DNA of 64,000 bases from contig CM060076.1 in assembly GCA_030533445.1 (NCBI GenBank), positions 10,718,001-10,782,000 on the forward strand, in the 5' to 3' direction. A model generated the notes under the pieces. The model saw only the letters and a program-made list of their open reading frames with translations. It searched no databases and had not been told where the DNA came from. The DNA is from Cyprinodon diabolis (Eukaryota; Chordata; Actinopteri; Cyprinodontiformes; Cyprinodontidae). The translations under genes were made by a program, and so were the position numbers. Position 1 is the stretch's first letter. Each line of letters opens with the position of its first letter. Below, piece by piece: positions 1 through 11,420 of this stretch.

Positions 1-1061
1 CCTGAAGAATATTTCTATTTTGGATCTGCTCATGCATTTCAGGCATAGATTATTAATTACAGCAGCTCTGTATAGCCTCCCTGTTTCCTTTAGCATCTTA
101 ATTAATTCAATTACTTGTCAAACATCTGGATATTGTCGCTGTTTTGATTAATGAACTACATAAAAAATATTTCATTTTCTCATAAGTCAAAAATTTTGTA
201 CATAACGTATATGTCACAAAAGAGCTACGCATTTGACCTTTAACCTTGTTTAATCACCATTGGAGCTGTCTGAATTGGAGGTAGGAAGCATCATGCTTCC
301 TGTTTAGGCCAAATATACAGACCTATCCCTCCACATACCAAGCCAGCCTGTTGCATGTGAAAATACGTTGATTGCCCCTTATGGCCTCCATAGTCACCAT
401 ATAACAGTTTCCTAGAACACCTTTCTGATGCAATGGAACAGAAAATTTGCATCATGAATAACCAGCTGGCTAATCTGCAGTGATTGGGTGAGACTATGAT
501 GTCAGTAGGGGCCAACATTTCTGAGAAATGTTTCTGACAAAAAGAAATTCAGGCCCTTTTTGGTTGGTCCAACCTTGTACCTAGAAGGTGGACCTAACAG
601 GGTTTTGTGGGCTGTTTCTGTGTGAATGCATTTAAGCAGCTAAAGTTCTAATTGAATTAATTATACAAATCAAAAGACCTGATGTTTTCTTGGTAGGAGG
701 AATAAAGAGCATTTCTGCAATGTAAGCAAACATAGCTTACCTTGGCTTTAGAGAAGTTACCTGGCACGCGCCGGCTACCATTCATTCATCCTGTCCTCTG
801 AACTGCTGCTAGTTTTACTCACATGCCTGGAAGATGTCTACTGCTACTACCACACATAATCTCGCTCTCGAAGTGGAATTGAACGATTTAGATTAGCTAG
901 CCGAATGAATAGAAGGAGTAGAGCGTAGCCGCCAGTGGCCCGGACTGCCACAACTCCAGTCCGGCGTGCGCGGATGACGTCATACACACCCACTTTGTTT
1001 AAAAAAATCTAAATATCAAAATATAACAGTGACAGTGATTCGCCTACATGTTATGAATGCT
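1..1061. other. Intergenic DNA, no gene seen; CRE palindrome and hairpin
   Basis: I see no coding exon here. The short open frames have no family resemblance. Two small structures stand out. A hairpin has 8-bp arms at 940-947 and 957-964 (ccggactg / cagtccgg). A perfect cAMP-response-element palindrome, TGACGTCA, lies at 975-982. The stretch around 760-990 is more GC-rich than its surroundings. Whether it is a promoter remnant or the unique part of a repeat cannot be decided from one copy. Confidence 0.4.
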
Positions 1062-1260
1062 GGCGTACCATAAATGATAAATTATGAACAGTTTAGTTTG
1101 TGCCTTCAAGTCGTTGCCCATAGGAAGACGTTACTTGGATATAACCTAACGGAATATCTTCAGAACGGCTCCAAATGACATAAAACTAATATGGGTGAGT
1201 AGAACATGATGTAATAGCGTAAAATTAAGGGACCAATGTAAAAGAAAACGGTGTTCCCCT
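1062..1260. repeat. Half copy of a TTAA-type palindromic MITE
   Basis: This stretch is nearly identical to the right half of the complete element at 62,420-62,745 (shared run from ggcgtaccataaatg onward). It ends in cggtgttcccct directly followed by TTAA at 1,261-1,264. The complete copy has the same terminal sequence and TTAA on both sides. The left arm is missing here, so this is a truncated copy. TTAA target sites are used by piggyBac- and Kolobok-type transposases; which one mobilised it is not visible. Confidence 0.8.
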
Positions 1261-1680
1261 TTAAGAGTCAAACATAAACTGTTATAAAGTAGAGGCATAT
1301 ATTCTATTTAATAGTACAAATTGGCTGAAAATGTATACTTAATGAGAGTAATTTCATAATACCAGAGTAGCATGCTCTTTATTATTAAATCAAAAGCTTT
1401 TTCAACACTGCTGCAACCAGCCTTTAAGGTCTTTCATTCGGTTTGAAACATATTATATGTGTGTATTTTTTACCAGCCGTTTAAGGAACTATACAAAGTT
1501 ATTAACATAGTAATTAAAAGTACCACTGTCTGCTGCTATTGGGGTCGTGTCTAAACGGCTCACCAGCATCTTGAAATCTGCCATGTGTTGGGGTATAAAT
1601 ACGGTCCGGTCATTAAGTATCAGGTGCGTTTAAGACGAATTTTTCGCTCCATTACATTTACAAAGAGTCATCCTAGTCCA

Positions 1681-1764
1681 CAGTGGCGTAGGGGGCCTAC
1701 GAGGTGTCAGTGACGGGGGCCCCTAAGCAACTGCGTACTCTGTTTACCGATAGTTACGCCAATG
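1681..1764. mobile_element. Possible tiny hAT-type remnant
   Basis: The stretch begins cagtggcgtag and ends tagttacgccaatg, so its ends are imperfect inverted repeats of the CAGTGGCGTA type common in fish hAT elements. It is only about 85 bp long and I see no target-site duplication, so this may be an internally deleted fossil or a coincidence. Confidence 0.25.
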
Positions 1765-2032
1765 CCTTCAGCTTTGTCACACATCAAAACCAAGCAGAGG
1801 AACAGGCTGTATGTAGACAACAGCCTGGTGTCAGCTGTTTTTCAGCCTGAGCTATCAGAGCTCATCATCATGAAAACAGAGTAAAACCAATTAACTCAGT
1901 CTGACTATAAATTTTGTTCTGTATTTTGTTCCCAATTCATCAAATTTAAATCTGATTATATGGGAGTTACTCCTGTTTTATAAATATAGGTTCATTATAT
2001 GATTTTATTTTGTATTTATTTCGATTCCTTAC

Positions 2033-2725
2033 CAGGGACGGAGCTAGATTGGGGGCCAGGGGTGGCAATGGCCACCCTTACCCAATCATTGGCCACCCCT
2101 GTGGCCACCCTACCATTTTTCCCTCTATTACAGATGGGTGGCAGCAGTAATACTCTCAAGTGGAATATTCACAACATTTATATTTTTTTGTGGTTAATTA
2201 TACACATCAACACATTAACATCAAAGATGATAAATGCAAAATTCATGCTCTTTTCAGAACTAGATTTTGTCTTATGGGGTAAAGAGAAAGTGTGTCTCTG
2301 CAAGTAATCTGGGAGTCTTCTGGGAAATCTTAGATAAATAACAATTTTAATAAAAACGTAAAAATTTAGATATTAGTGCTTGTAAATATCAATTTTAAGC
2401 AGAATGTTTATTGATACAAGTAGGTAAGTAATGACGATGCAATAGATTTACGCCCCAGATTTCAAAACTGAAAGAATTTTATCCACTATTCCTTTTATTT
2501 AGAGAGCACGGATGTTTAAATATATGTGTCTTCTTGTTATCTAAGGCTGTAGGAAAGTATAGTTTGTCTTTATTTTGAAAATACGATATTTTGCTCATTA
2601 CTTTTCCTGTGTGAACAGTGTAGATTGACCCTGAGGTTCTGGTGCCTATCCACTATCTGCCAACCCTCAGTGTACATTGGTTATTGCCTGGCCACCCTTA
2701 TAAAAATGTTCTGGCTACGCCTCTG
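2033..2725. mobile_element. Non-autonomous hAT element, copy 1
   Basis: The element is 693 bp and is flanked by a perfect 8-bp duplication, ttccttac (2,025-2,032 and 2,726-2,733), the length typical of hAT transposition. Its ends are imperfect inverted repeats: CAGGGACGGAGCTAG on the left and, reversed, CAGAGGCGTAGCCAG on the right. The decamer tggccaccct recurs near both ends, like the subterminal binding repeats of hAT elements. The open frames inside have no transposase motif. A second copy with its own duplication lies at 52,238-52,925. Confidence 0.9.
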
Positions 2726-2970
2726 TTCCTTACTAACTTCCAGGCAACATATTTTATTTGAGATGAACACAGATATCCCAAGTCTCCTGGAAGTTCCGGG
2801 AGTCTCCCTGATATAGATAATTGTTCACGGATGCCCGCGAGTCGGATCAATTTTCCTGGATTGTAGACTTTGCAAGGTGGTGTTTTTTAATGCAAGCGAG
2901 AGCGATCAGGAAGTACAATAATTCATTCCCCATGTGCGGATTAGAACTACTGCGATTGGGTGTGGGGAGG

Positions 2971-3528
2971 TAACCTGACAACAGCCAGATGCATGTCTCG
3001 CTCCTCCTAGCTCCACTCACATACATCTGGGATACCGCTCATTGAAAGTGATTTCCCCAACCGAATTTATGGTCTGGCCAATCAGGACGCAGGGCGGGTG
3101 TGTCCTGCATGTGACGTAGTGGAGAAGCGAGTTCTGTAAGTCGTTCGTCTATACTTTTTTGGTTGGCTTCTTTTTTTTAAATAAGTCTGCTGTGCACAAT
3201 GTTGCCTTTTATCCGCACATTTTCATGGCACAAACGACATTGATCATTTACCGACATTGCGCTGATTCCACTGTTGCTATATCCAAGATGTCGGCTGTTC
3301 TGTTTAGTTTTTTTCCTGGGTAGCTCTCACAGCGTCACGGGTTAGCTTCGGTGTGAGTGGTTGAAATAGCACGTCGATAAAGATGACAGACAAGTGGCTT
3401 ATCCAATCATATGCAAGGAGTTTTGATAAGGCCCAGCCTTCAGTAAAGGCAATTCCTATGGCGGTGTCCCAGATGTATGTGAGTGGAGCTAGGCGGAGCG
3501 AGACATGCATCTGGCTGTTGTCAGGTTA
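2971..3528. mobile_element. Long-TIR DNA element with 9-bp duplication
   Basis: The element is 558 bp. Its ends are inverted repeats of about 68 bp with two mismatches, starting TAACCTGACAACAGCC on both sides. It is flanked by a perfect 9-bp duplication, gtggggagg (2,962-2,970 and 3,529-3,537). Long terminal inverted repeats with a 9-bp duplication fit Mutator-like elements best. No transposase is encoded, so it is non-autonomous. The superfamily is inferred only from the duplication length. Confidence 0.85.
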
Positions 3529-3806
3529 GTGGGGAGGAGGTTGCTGGTGAAACCTGTGCAGCGTATCTGTCCAAAGCGATGCTCTGTTCAACCAGCATTC
3601 CAGGTGACTATTTGTCAGAGAGACAATAGATGATTGGATTAGTCAGAAAAGTTACTGGTTACTCTCTGACAGTCACCTAGTTACCACTCAAAGCTGTGCA
3701 TCCTGTGAATTGACAGAGGTTCAATGCTCGAGCAAAAAACGAAAATATGGGACTAATTTATAGAAGAATATACTAAAGTATATCCACGTCTAGTGAAGGT
3801 GAGGAA

Positions 3807-4010
3807 CAGTGGTGGATCTAAACTCAATGAACCAGGGTGCCAGGAGGGGGCCAGCATGTTTTTTTATGGGGGCACAGAAAAGCATGAAATAATAAACAGG
3901 GCAAGGAATTAAAATATATTAAGAGAGCTGCATGAAGTGAAATTTCTTTTCAATTGGGTTCAATAAAAACTATATTTCTTATGAGATCAATATATATTTA
4001 TAATGTAGGA
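3807..4010 (+). repeat. hAT-like repeat family with CAGTGG start, copy A
   Basis: This copy starts cagtggtggatct and shares a run of about 200 bp with the interrupted copy at 5,588-6,620. Shared landmarks include ccaggagggggccagc, gggggcacagaaaagcatgaaat and ttcttttcaattgggttcaat. The start resembles a hAT terminus. No matching right end or duplication was found, so the copy is probably truncated. Confidence 0.65.
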
Positions 4011-4585
4011 ATTTGACATATTTTTTTACTTAATTTAAGTTAAAACTACCGTTTTCTATAAAATTTGAATCAGAACTCAAGAAAACTGTTAAATCCATCT
4101 GAAAAGATTAGAGCATTTTTTTGATTTGTTGTGGGAAAAAAAACATTTAGAAGATGAAAACTGGGATCCTATCTCAATACCACTGAAGCTATCGCCTTAT
4201 TGTTTTTGAATAATTAGCAAAACAGAATTTGTAAACAAAAAGAATGAACTTGGGATGGGGGGGTGCGTTTTTTTGTTTGTTTGTTGTTGTTTTTTTTTGG
4301 GAACTTCGGATGTCTGTGAACAGCAAAAAATGATTGGAATTAAATGCTCAAATTAAAATATTAAGTGAAATAATATTTAGCTACTCTATAATCAGTTATT
4401 GTACTTTCCACTTTTGGGCAGTCATCAATTATTTTGACTGAGAGTGGAACTCTTGATAGGAAAAAAAATGCCCAAATGCGTAAGCAAATAAAAAAAAAAA
4501 AAAAAGGTTGGGAAACACATTCAACCGTTAAAACAGTTTGAAATGGACATTAAATGCGTTTTCCCCTCCACGTTGTTGAACCTAC

Positions 4586-4820
4586 CGAGCAGCGACCCGA
4601 TCAGGATGAGAACCTGGACGGCGGTGGTGAAGTCCCGGTAGGCTTCCTCCGTGCTGAGGCGCTCCTGCTGCTCCTCCAGCCCGGATCCCTCTGCAGGTGG
4701 ACTGCTGCTGCTGCTGCTGTCCCACCGGCCCGACGCGTTCACGACATCCAGCCAGAGGTGGGCTGCTGTGAAATTCACCGAACCGTCCCCCACCGTAGCT
4801 GCACGGCTCCAGCCATCCAT
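4586..4820 (-). CDS. gpr176: gpr176 first coding exon (orphan class A GPCR)
   Basis: This exon encodes the extracellular N-terminus and the start of transmembrane helix 1 of the orphan receptor GPR176. In mammals it is a Gz-coupled receptor of the circadian clock centre (family knowledge). The ATG at 4,820 opens 78 codons. An upstream in-frame GTG at 4,829 is not needed as a start. The segment YRDFTTAVQVLILIGSLLG lines up closely with the mammalian protein. An N-glycosylation site (NFT), a second one (NAS) and a serine run precede it. The frame ends at a GT donor (4,585-4,584) in phase 1, at the same place, after GSLLG, where I recall the mammalian exon ending. The remaining exons must lie left of this window, since none appears in 1-4,500. 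Confidence 0.85.
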
Positions 4821-5450
4821 ATCGATCACACTGAGAAATTATTTCCTATGTAAGGCTGGAAGATTCTGCTCGCAAGAACTGAAAAACCATGTTCTGGTTG
4901 TGTAGGATTGATGAAAAGAAAAAAAAATCTATACATGGGAGGTTGAAAAAATCTAAAACGTAGAGGCAGGGAAAATAGGTGCAGTCAGTAATTAGGAGAG
5001 ATTTCCAAAGCAAATCTTTAAACAAGGTAATAAATATATATATTTACTCATAGCGCAAGGTGAACCTCAACTACAGCCTCCGACCCACATTTCCCCAATA
5101 GAAATGCACGGCAGAAAATGCAGGTCAGTGCAAGCCACGCACGCTGGGGATGGCTGGATAGTGCTCCCTGACATGCAGAGCATCTAAAGCATCACCGGGC
5201 TGCGAAATTGCCACGATCCACAGAGGAATTAAACGCGCACCGCCAAAAACACGCACCCTTCTCCTTTTCTTGCCCCAGACAGGATTTTTGCAGGCTGGTT
5301 GATGCTGCGTCTGGATGGCGCGCAGAGACTGCGACCAAATACACTGTATACCAGTTTAAGGTGAAATAATGGAGAGCAGGGCCCCTCCTTCTGCTGTTGT
5401 ACCGAGAAACTCCACTGAATCTTATGAATCACATGCAGGCACGATAAATG
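4821..5450 (-). promoter_or_regulatory. gpr176: Probable gpr176 5' UTR and promoter region
   Basis: This is the sequence just upstream of the gpr176 start codon. It is richer in GC and CpG around 5,090-5,350 than the AT-rich DNA on either side, as expected of a vertebrate promoter. I see no clear TATA box, and the transcription start cannot be placed. The open frame at 5,229-5,432 on the minus strand has no recognisable domain. Confidence 0.4.
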
Positions 5451-5587
5451 ATCATGATGAATGGGTTGTTAAACACTCCTGAAGATGAAGCCAACTGCAT
5501 CATTGAATAGCTCTTTTTATTTTTATTTCTCATACTAAGAACAAAACAGAACTTGCTGAAAAATGTGGGGGGGTTTTTAAACCTAAA

Positions 5588-6620
5588 CAGTGGCGGATCT
5601 AGAAGAAATGTATCAGGGGCCCAGGAGGGGGCCAGCGTGTTTTCACGGGGGCACAGAAAAGCATGAAATAAAAAGCAGGGCAGGAGATTCAAATATATTA
5701 TGTCATGAACCGAGGACAGAAGGACCCAGTATTCAAGGAGAGACAGTCAGTAGGAAAGTTCAAAACGTTTATTAAATAATAAAACAAAAAATAAAGTGGA
5801 GCTGTGGCTTGCGGACACTGCAGGATGGGGAGCAGGGCACCGCCCAATCATAGACACTCTGGTTTAACAGTCCAGTCCTAGAATGTCCCAAGTGCTGCAG
5901 TTCCAGAGGACATGCTGGAAGCCAATCCTGGTCAGGGATCCAGAACAGACAGGGACAGGATCCAGATCAGGCAGGAACAGAAACAGGTGGCAGGATCAGA
6001 CTTCCAGGCATCCCCAGGCTCCCAGGAGGGTTCAGAGTCTGACTGGGACCAGAAGCATGACCAGGTGGTCACGCACAGGAGCAGACAGGAACAGGTGCAG
6101 AAGAGCAGGCTCAGTGGAAGAGGGTAGCCGAGACAGGACGTGGAACCAGAACTTGATGCAGGACCTTTAAACCGGTCTCCTCCCTGGAGCCAGGCTTACT
6201 GAGATAAAAACTGAACCTCCACACGAATTGAGCCAAAAACCCAGAGGACTCTGCGGGTGGAGGAACAGTGGATGATCAGGAGACGAGACAAACACAAAAA
6301 CCCTCTTTCCACTGGCTGCCAGGATCCAGGACTTGAACCATGAACTAAAACTGAACAGACAGACTGACAGAAAGACAAGAAATGATCTGGCACTAAATGC
6401 TCAGGCTGAACTGAATATAACCAGGAGGAAACAGGTGAGAGGAATAAATTATAATTGAGGCAGGGAGGGAAAACCACAGGTGAAAGGAATAACTAATTAA
6501 GGGAGAGCAATCAGGCCAGATCATGACATATTAAGAGAACTACACGAAGTGAAATTTCTTTTCAATTAGGTTCAATGAAAATTCTATTTCTTATGAGGTC
6601 AATATTCATTTATAATATTT
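5588..6620 (+). repeat. hAT-like repeat copy B, split by a solo LTR
   Basis: This copy starts cagtggcggatctag and matches copy A (3,807-4,010) over 5,588-5,700. The match resumes at about 6,534 and runs to about 6,620 (tattaagagaact onward). The gap is filled by the LTR insertion at 5,701-6,528. Copy A, which lacks the insertion, shows the empty site. A right terminus was not found. Confidence 0.7.
5701..6528 (-). mobile_element. Solo LTR nested in a hAT-like repeat
   Basis: The insert is 828 bp with TG...CA ends (TGTCATGA and TCATGACA). It is flanked by a 5-bp duplication, tatta (5,696-5,700 and 6,529-6,533), both classic for LTR retrotransposons. Read on the minus strand, an AATAAA signal lies at 5,773-5,768, about 70 nt before the 3' end, as expected of an R-U5 boundary. 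No primer-binding site, gag or pol follows, so it is a solo LTR left by recombination. The interrupted repeat has an uninterrupted relative at 3,807-4,010. Confidence 0.8.
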
Positions 6621-8227
6621 CTTTTTTCCATATTTTGTTTTTTATTCACCTGCAGTGCTCTCTGTAGCCATAAAGTCAACAATGAAGGAAGGGAGAAAGA
6701 AAATTCATAAATAGTCAGAAAAAGATCTTTAGATAGTTATAATAGTAACCTCAAATTGCACCATTTTAAGGTGATTTAAGCAAAGCATTCAGATCACTAA
6801 TTTGAATGTGTCAAATATACATAGAAACCAATCAAATGGAAAACAAATGTTCACAGATTCATACCAGTTTGAGAATCTCTCTCTTGCAAGTCAAAACCGA
6901 ATCTAATTAAAATCTACCATTAGTCTTTTAAACACTTCGAGTTTTATGAAATCCTACAAGTAGAAATCACTCATTCATCTCTCAGCTGTGTTATCCTTTT
7001 AAGCTTATATGCTAGTGGTAAATACGTTCATATGAAGGCATTAACATGATATTTAAAGACAGCTCGTTCTGTGCTTATGGAGAATGTCAAACCTTCTGAA
7101 AGGATCCTTTAGTTTTGCACTCTGCAGTTGTTGCTTTTAGTTCACCCTTTTAACAGGAGCATGAAACATTCCTCTTGGGTTTGAAGAAAGTACAAGAAGA
7201 AGGGGAGGAGACATTTCTGCATTGCAGAACAGTTTACAGAACAATAGATAGCAGAGTACGGCATGTGAATGTGTGTCATATTTTCAGAATTCCTCCAAGA
7301 AGGAGGTTTTTGATGTGATACAATATGAAAAGGTTCTAGGCAAGTATAATTTCAAATTGTTGATACTTAGATAATGCGTTGGTTGTCTAGAATTTCAAAA
7401 ATACCTGTGTTTTGGTAACAAAACTGGATAAAACCTTATGCGTATGTGCCTTGCGGTAAAAATGTAAAGACATTTTAGGAAAGATTGAATGCAGAATTTT
7501 TTGTGTGTGTTTGATAAATATAATTTGACAAATATGGAAAAACAGTAAAAATATTGTTAGAAGTTCTTTTTTATTACTTTAACTACAAAGTTAGGCATGA
7601 AAAAAATACAGAAAACACAAGGAAAGATTCCAGAAACACAGACAGTTTAGTTCAATTTTGGACTTTCCTCTATGATGCAGTTTAAAAATTAACCCTAAAT
7701 CAGCAAAGCAAATTCCCTAAAACTGACGAAGGTCTTCATGTGAATTTTAAACATTTCAAAACTAAGGTGCAAATATAAAAAAAAACAACATTGAGGAGCT
7801 AGAATAACTGTCGGATTAATTACTTAAAATTTGTGCTATGTTACATTAGCTAAAGAAAACCATGCCAAATCATTAAAGATGGAAAATAAAATAAAATCTC
7901 TTGTAATCATCAAAGTGTTTTGGGTTTTTTGTGGGTTTCTTGAACTGTTTTGTTGTAATAGTGTAATAGTTCCTCCCACTAACATGTGGGTGCATTAGCT
8001 CATAAATTGCACAACAATCACACAATGTTTGGGTATAACAAAAAAAAACTAGTAGTAACAAACCAACTTACTTTTGGTTTCTAGGCCTTCAGTCCTGTTT
8101 TACTGTAAACAATAAATTATCAAGAAGACTCAGGCTTGAGCATTCAGATAACCAAATATTAAACTCAATCTTAGCAAGTTCCCATTAAGTTTCAAGGTAA
8201 CGCTCACAGCTAGGTGGTTTTAATCTA
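6621..8227. other. Intergenic DNA, nothing recognised
   Basis: This is AT-rich DNA without a supported exon, RNA gene or clear repeat boundary. The minus-strand open frame at 7,873-8,061 has no family resemblance. Confidence 0.5.
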
Positions 8228-8579
8228 AAGGTGTGTTCACACAAAATGCAAACTAAGCAGCTGGAGCAAAGGATTCCATTGTTATCTCTATGTAAAATGT
8301 TAACTCTGGAGCACAGCTGATCGAGGCGAAGTTTAGCAAGCTGAATAGCACAATCCTGGTGAATTCAGCGAAATGTAATATCTGGCATGTATGCAAATAA
8401 ATCTAAGCAAAGTTGAAAAATTAGGACCCTTGTTTACATTTGCATCCCTTAATCCAGTCAGGGACTAGATGTGGTGAACAAGGCAGCAAAGACAAGCCTT
8501 TATTCAATCAAAATTGTAGATAGAGAAAATAATGTGGACAAAGGACGAAGTGGGACTTTTAAAAAAGCTGTTTTAATTT

Positions 8580-9510
8580 AGCCATAGAAGGACTGCTTCT
8601 TCATCATATCTCCTGCATAGACACCTGTCAGCCAATGCCTTCTTTCCCCAGCTCTGACGCTGTCTGACCGGGCAAGCTTCTTGATCATCCACTGTAAGCT
8701 TTTCTTCTCGTGCAGTTAGCCTCTAGAGTCTCGCTCCAGCCAGTTGTGACCTCAGGCTTCTACGACGTCCCACTCTCCTATTCCCAGGCAGCCGAAGCCT
8801 CTATCCTGTCTGAGCTCCAGATTGCTGTCTCACCTTCACTCTGTTGAACTGGGTCACAGATAGGTGCAAGTAACTCTAAAAGCAACATAGCCACTGGAGG
8901 TGGCTACGGGAATTTGACTGTATGATCTGGTGAATGGTAAAGTGCCTTGAAATGACATGTGTTGTGAATTGGCTGTCACAGTCTTGGTTCTGCTATGTTT
9001 TCTTTTGAGTATTCAGTTTTACTTTGCTCCATGTTTTCTAGTTTTATTGGTTTAATTCTTATCTTGTTGTGTTTTCTGGAGATATTTCAGTTTTCAGGTT
9101 TTTATTTGTTGCCCTCTGCTGCCCTCTTGTGTTCTCTTTTTTCCCTAGCTCCTTTCCAGTCTGCTCTGTTCACACCTGCTCCCAATCTGCTCGTGAGTCC
9201 TCTCTTTGTTCAGTCTCCCATAAATACACTCCTTGTGCAGTTCCTCAGTGCTGGTTCCTTGTCTGACTTTCTCCAACTCTGTCTCACTGTGTTTTCCTCG
9301 TCGTGATTGTTTCCCCCTGATGTCTCCATGGTTTGTGGTTTGTTTGACTTTTTTCATGTTTGATTTTTGGATTCCTGCCTCAGCTGTCTGTTTACCTTTA
9401 ATTAAATCCAAAGAAAAACTCACCTCTGCCTCTGCATTTGAGTCCTCAAACCACAACCAAACTCTGACATTGGCGCTATATAAATAAACTGAATTGAATT
9501 GGTATTCCCC
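8580..9510 (+). repeat. LINE/SINE 3'-tail family, copy split by solo LTR
   Basis: The right part reads aaagtgccttgaaatgacatgtgttgtgaattgg, then (after the LTR) gcgctatataaataaactgaattgaatt. This is the terminal module, with a short GAATT tail, carried by a very common fish repeat that I associate with L2-type LINEs. The same module ends the copies near 12,660 and 17,800. The left limit is uncertain. Confidence 0.6.
8974..9469 (+). mobile_element. Solo LTR, 496 bp
   Basis: The element begins TGTCACAG and ends CTCTGACA. It is flanked by a perfect 5-bp duplication, ttggc (8,969-8,973 and 9,470-9,474). On the plus strand a TATA-like run (cataaatac, about 9,220) and an ATTAAA signal (about 9,400) are ordered as in an LTR promoter and terminator. 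It sits inside the tail of another repeat, and removing it plus one duplication restores the usual gaattggcgctatataaa. No internal retroelement genes are attached. Confidence 0.8.
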
Positions 9511-9908
9511 ATACTGGTTTCCTCTCTGGAAATCCAGTGAACCCAAGAAGAACAACTGTTTTGTTCGGCTTTCAAAAGTAAAAAATAACACTAAAAAAAA
9601 AACACTTTCAGTCGCTCCATAAATCCATGTCTGCCATGATGAGGTGAAACTAGTGACCAGCAGACTCCATGACAGGAGCCTTTTGCCTGCCAGGCGAATT
9701 TGCCTACCCTCTGGAATACTTTCTCTGGCTAGGCAAATTTCAGGGGGAAGTAAAACCAGACAAAACTGGCAGCATTTTCTCAGATTTCCCATTAGGTGTG
9801 AGCACACCTTTAAGCACCAATAAAATTCACATTATTCCAGAAAGTCAAGCCAAATGTCTTGCACGGAAATATTTCATGGTCAGATTGATGAAAAAAATGT
9901 CTCTTTTA

Positions 9909-11420
9909 TCAGAATGTAAGGTCCTGAAACCTCAGAACAATTATCCAATCGTTATGCATGGTGGTGGTGGTAACATCACCAGTAGAACAGTTGCATTGGA
10001 ACAAAGAAGGAGGTGCATCATGAAAATGATTTGATTTTTCCTTTTGATCTACTTTTTGCTTTTCTCTTTTAGGAGTCTTCTTCTTAACTTCAACTTTATC
10101 CATAAATCGCCTCTTTGGTGTTCCTTCAGGTCTCCTGACTCACAGTTTCAGCTTTAACATCTGTCTCCAAATGTACTTATTCTTAATCCTCATCATCGTC
10201 ATCTCAGTCTCTCATCTCAGTCTCTTCTCTCTGGCCTTTTCTCAAAAACATTCAATGTGACCTGTCTCTTTATCTTTGCTACTTCCTGATCTACAGTGGC
10301 CACTGCTTCCGCTCTTGCTTCTCTTGTATTTTCCTCATTCATCAACTCTTTAAAGTACTCCTTCCAACTTCCTATCACATTTGTTGCACCTGTCAGTACA
10401 TTTCTATCTTGATCTTTTATCATCCTAACTAGCCAAATATCTGTCCCTCTGCCTTATTAACCTGTATAAATCCCTTTCTCCCTCCTTACACTCCAACCTT
10501 TCATACTAGTCATACTATACTCTTAGTTTAGCTTTGCTCATGCTACACTTGTTCTCAAGGCATGGCTGCTGGATGCACTGATAAATTGGTAAATCTTTGC
10601 ATGGATCAGCTGATGCCAATACAACAGCAACAACAAAAAACACACAATCAATAGCCAAATATCATCTAGGCAATGTATCCATTTTCACCACTTTGTCCAC
10701 TGCTTTATCCATTGATCTTCCTCACCATCAGAGTCACTCTACCCTACTGCATTGTCTGGCAAAATTCTCGCCAACCACTGTTTTGCATTTAACAGATTTC
10801 TTCAGGTCACATTGTCTACTCAAAATGTAATCCTCCTCTGTGTTATTCTAAGCCACCATGTGTTCCTACCCGCCTTGGAACAAAATTTTCACTACAGCCA
10901 TATCCGTTCTCATATCAAGTGCTCCACCATCTGACCTTCGGCATTCTTGTTCTGAATTACCCAGCCTGCCCATTGCTTCCTCATCACCTCTGTGTCAGCT
11001 TACAAGTGTCCACTGAAATCAGCATCACTCACTACTCACTCACCTGGGTGTGTCTTGCATCACTTCATCTAATTCCCTCCAGAATTTCTCATTCTGCTCA
11101 TCATACTGTCCAACACTCTTTTCTACCTCCAGAACATTCCTGACAAACTCCTCCCTCAAGATAACTCCAATACAACTTATTTTTCAATCTACACAAGGGC
11201 AGAAAACCTGGAATGCTGCTCAAGAGCTTCCAGCCCTGCTACTTTTCCTCTGGGTTCAGTCATGTTAGCTGCTTTATTAGTTTTTCCTGGCATGTCTCAA
11301 CATTCGAAGTCTCCACTCTCAATTCTACACTCTTTCCAACCCTTTTCTCTCTCTGCCTATGGGCACGTTGTTGGCCTCTCTCTGTTTGCTGCCAATAGGA
11401 CAATGACAGACAATCCCTTC
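9909..11420 (-). mobile_element. Degenerate RTE-type LINE, internally deleted
   Basis: Read from high to low coordinates this follows the order of an RTE retrotransposon ORF. An endonuclease remnant comes first (about 11,150-11,040: EEFVRNVLEV, then FWRELDEVMQDTP). The linker before reverse transcriptase follows at 10,423-10,220 (NVLTGATNVIGSWKEYFKEL, then MNEENTRE). Then comes a C-terminal piece near 10,120-10,095 (GTPKRRFMD). The reverse transcriptase catalytic core between the last two pieces is missing, and the frame is broken many times. It is a dead copy with a large internal deletion. Confidence 0.7.

Noticed and set aside
4554..4905. Two plus-strand frames with leucine/serine runs opposite gpr176.
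   Set aside because: They are the complement of the serine-coding repeats in gpr176 exon 1.
5883..6170. Overlapping plus-strand frames rich in Gln/Arg/Thr.
   Set aside because: They lie inside the solo LTR antisense to its direction and read as low-complexity sequence.
9145..9807. A 220-codon minus-strand open frame, the second longest in the window.
   Set aside because: It runs antisense across the solo LTR, its target duplication and the host repeat, so it cannot predate the insertion. It shows no domain.
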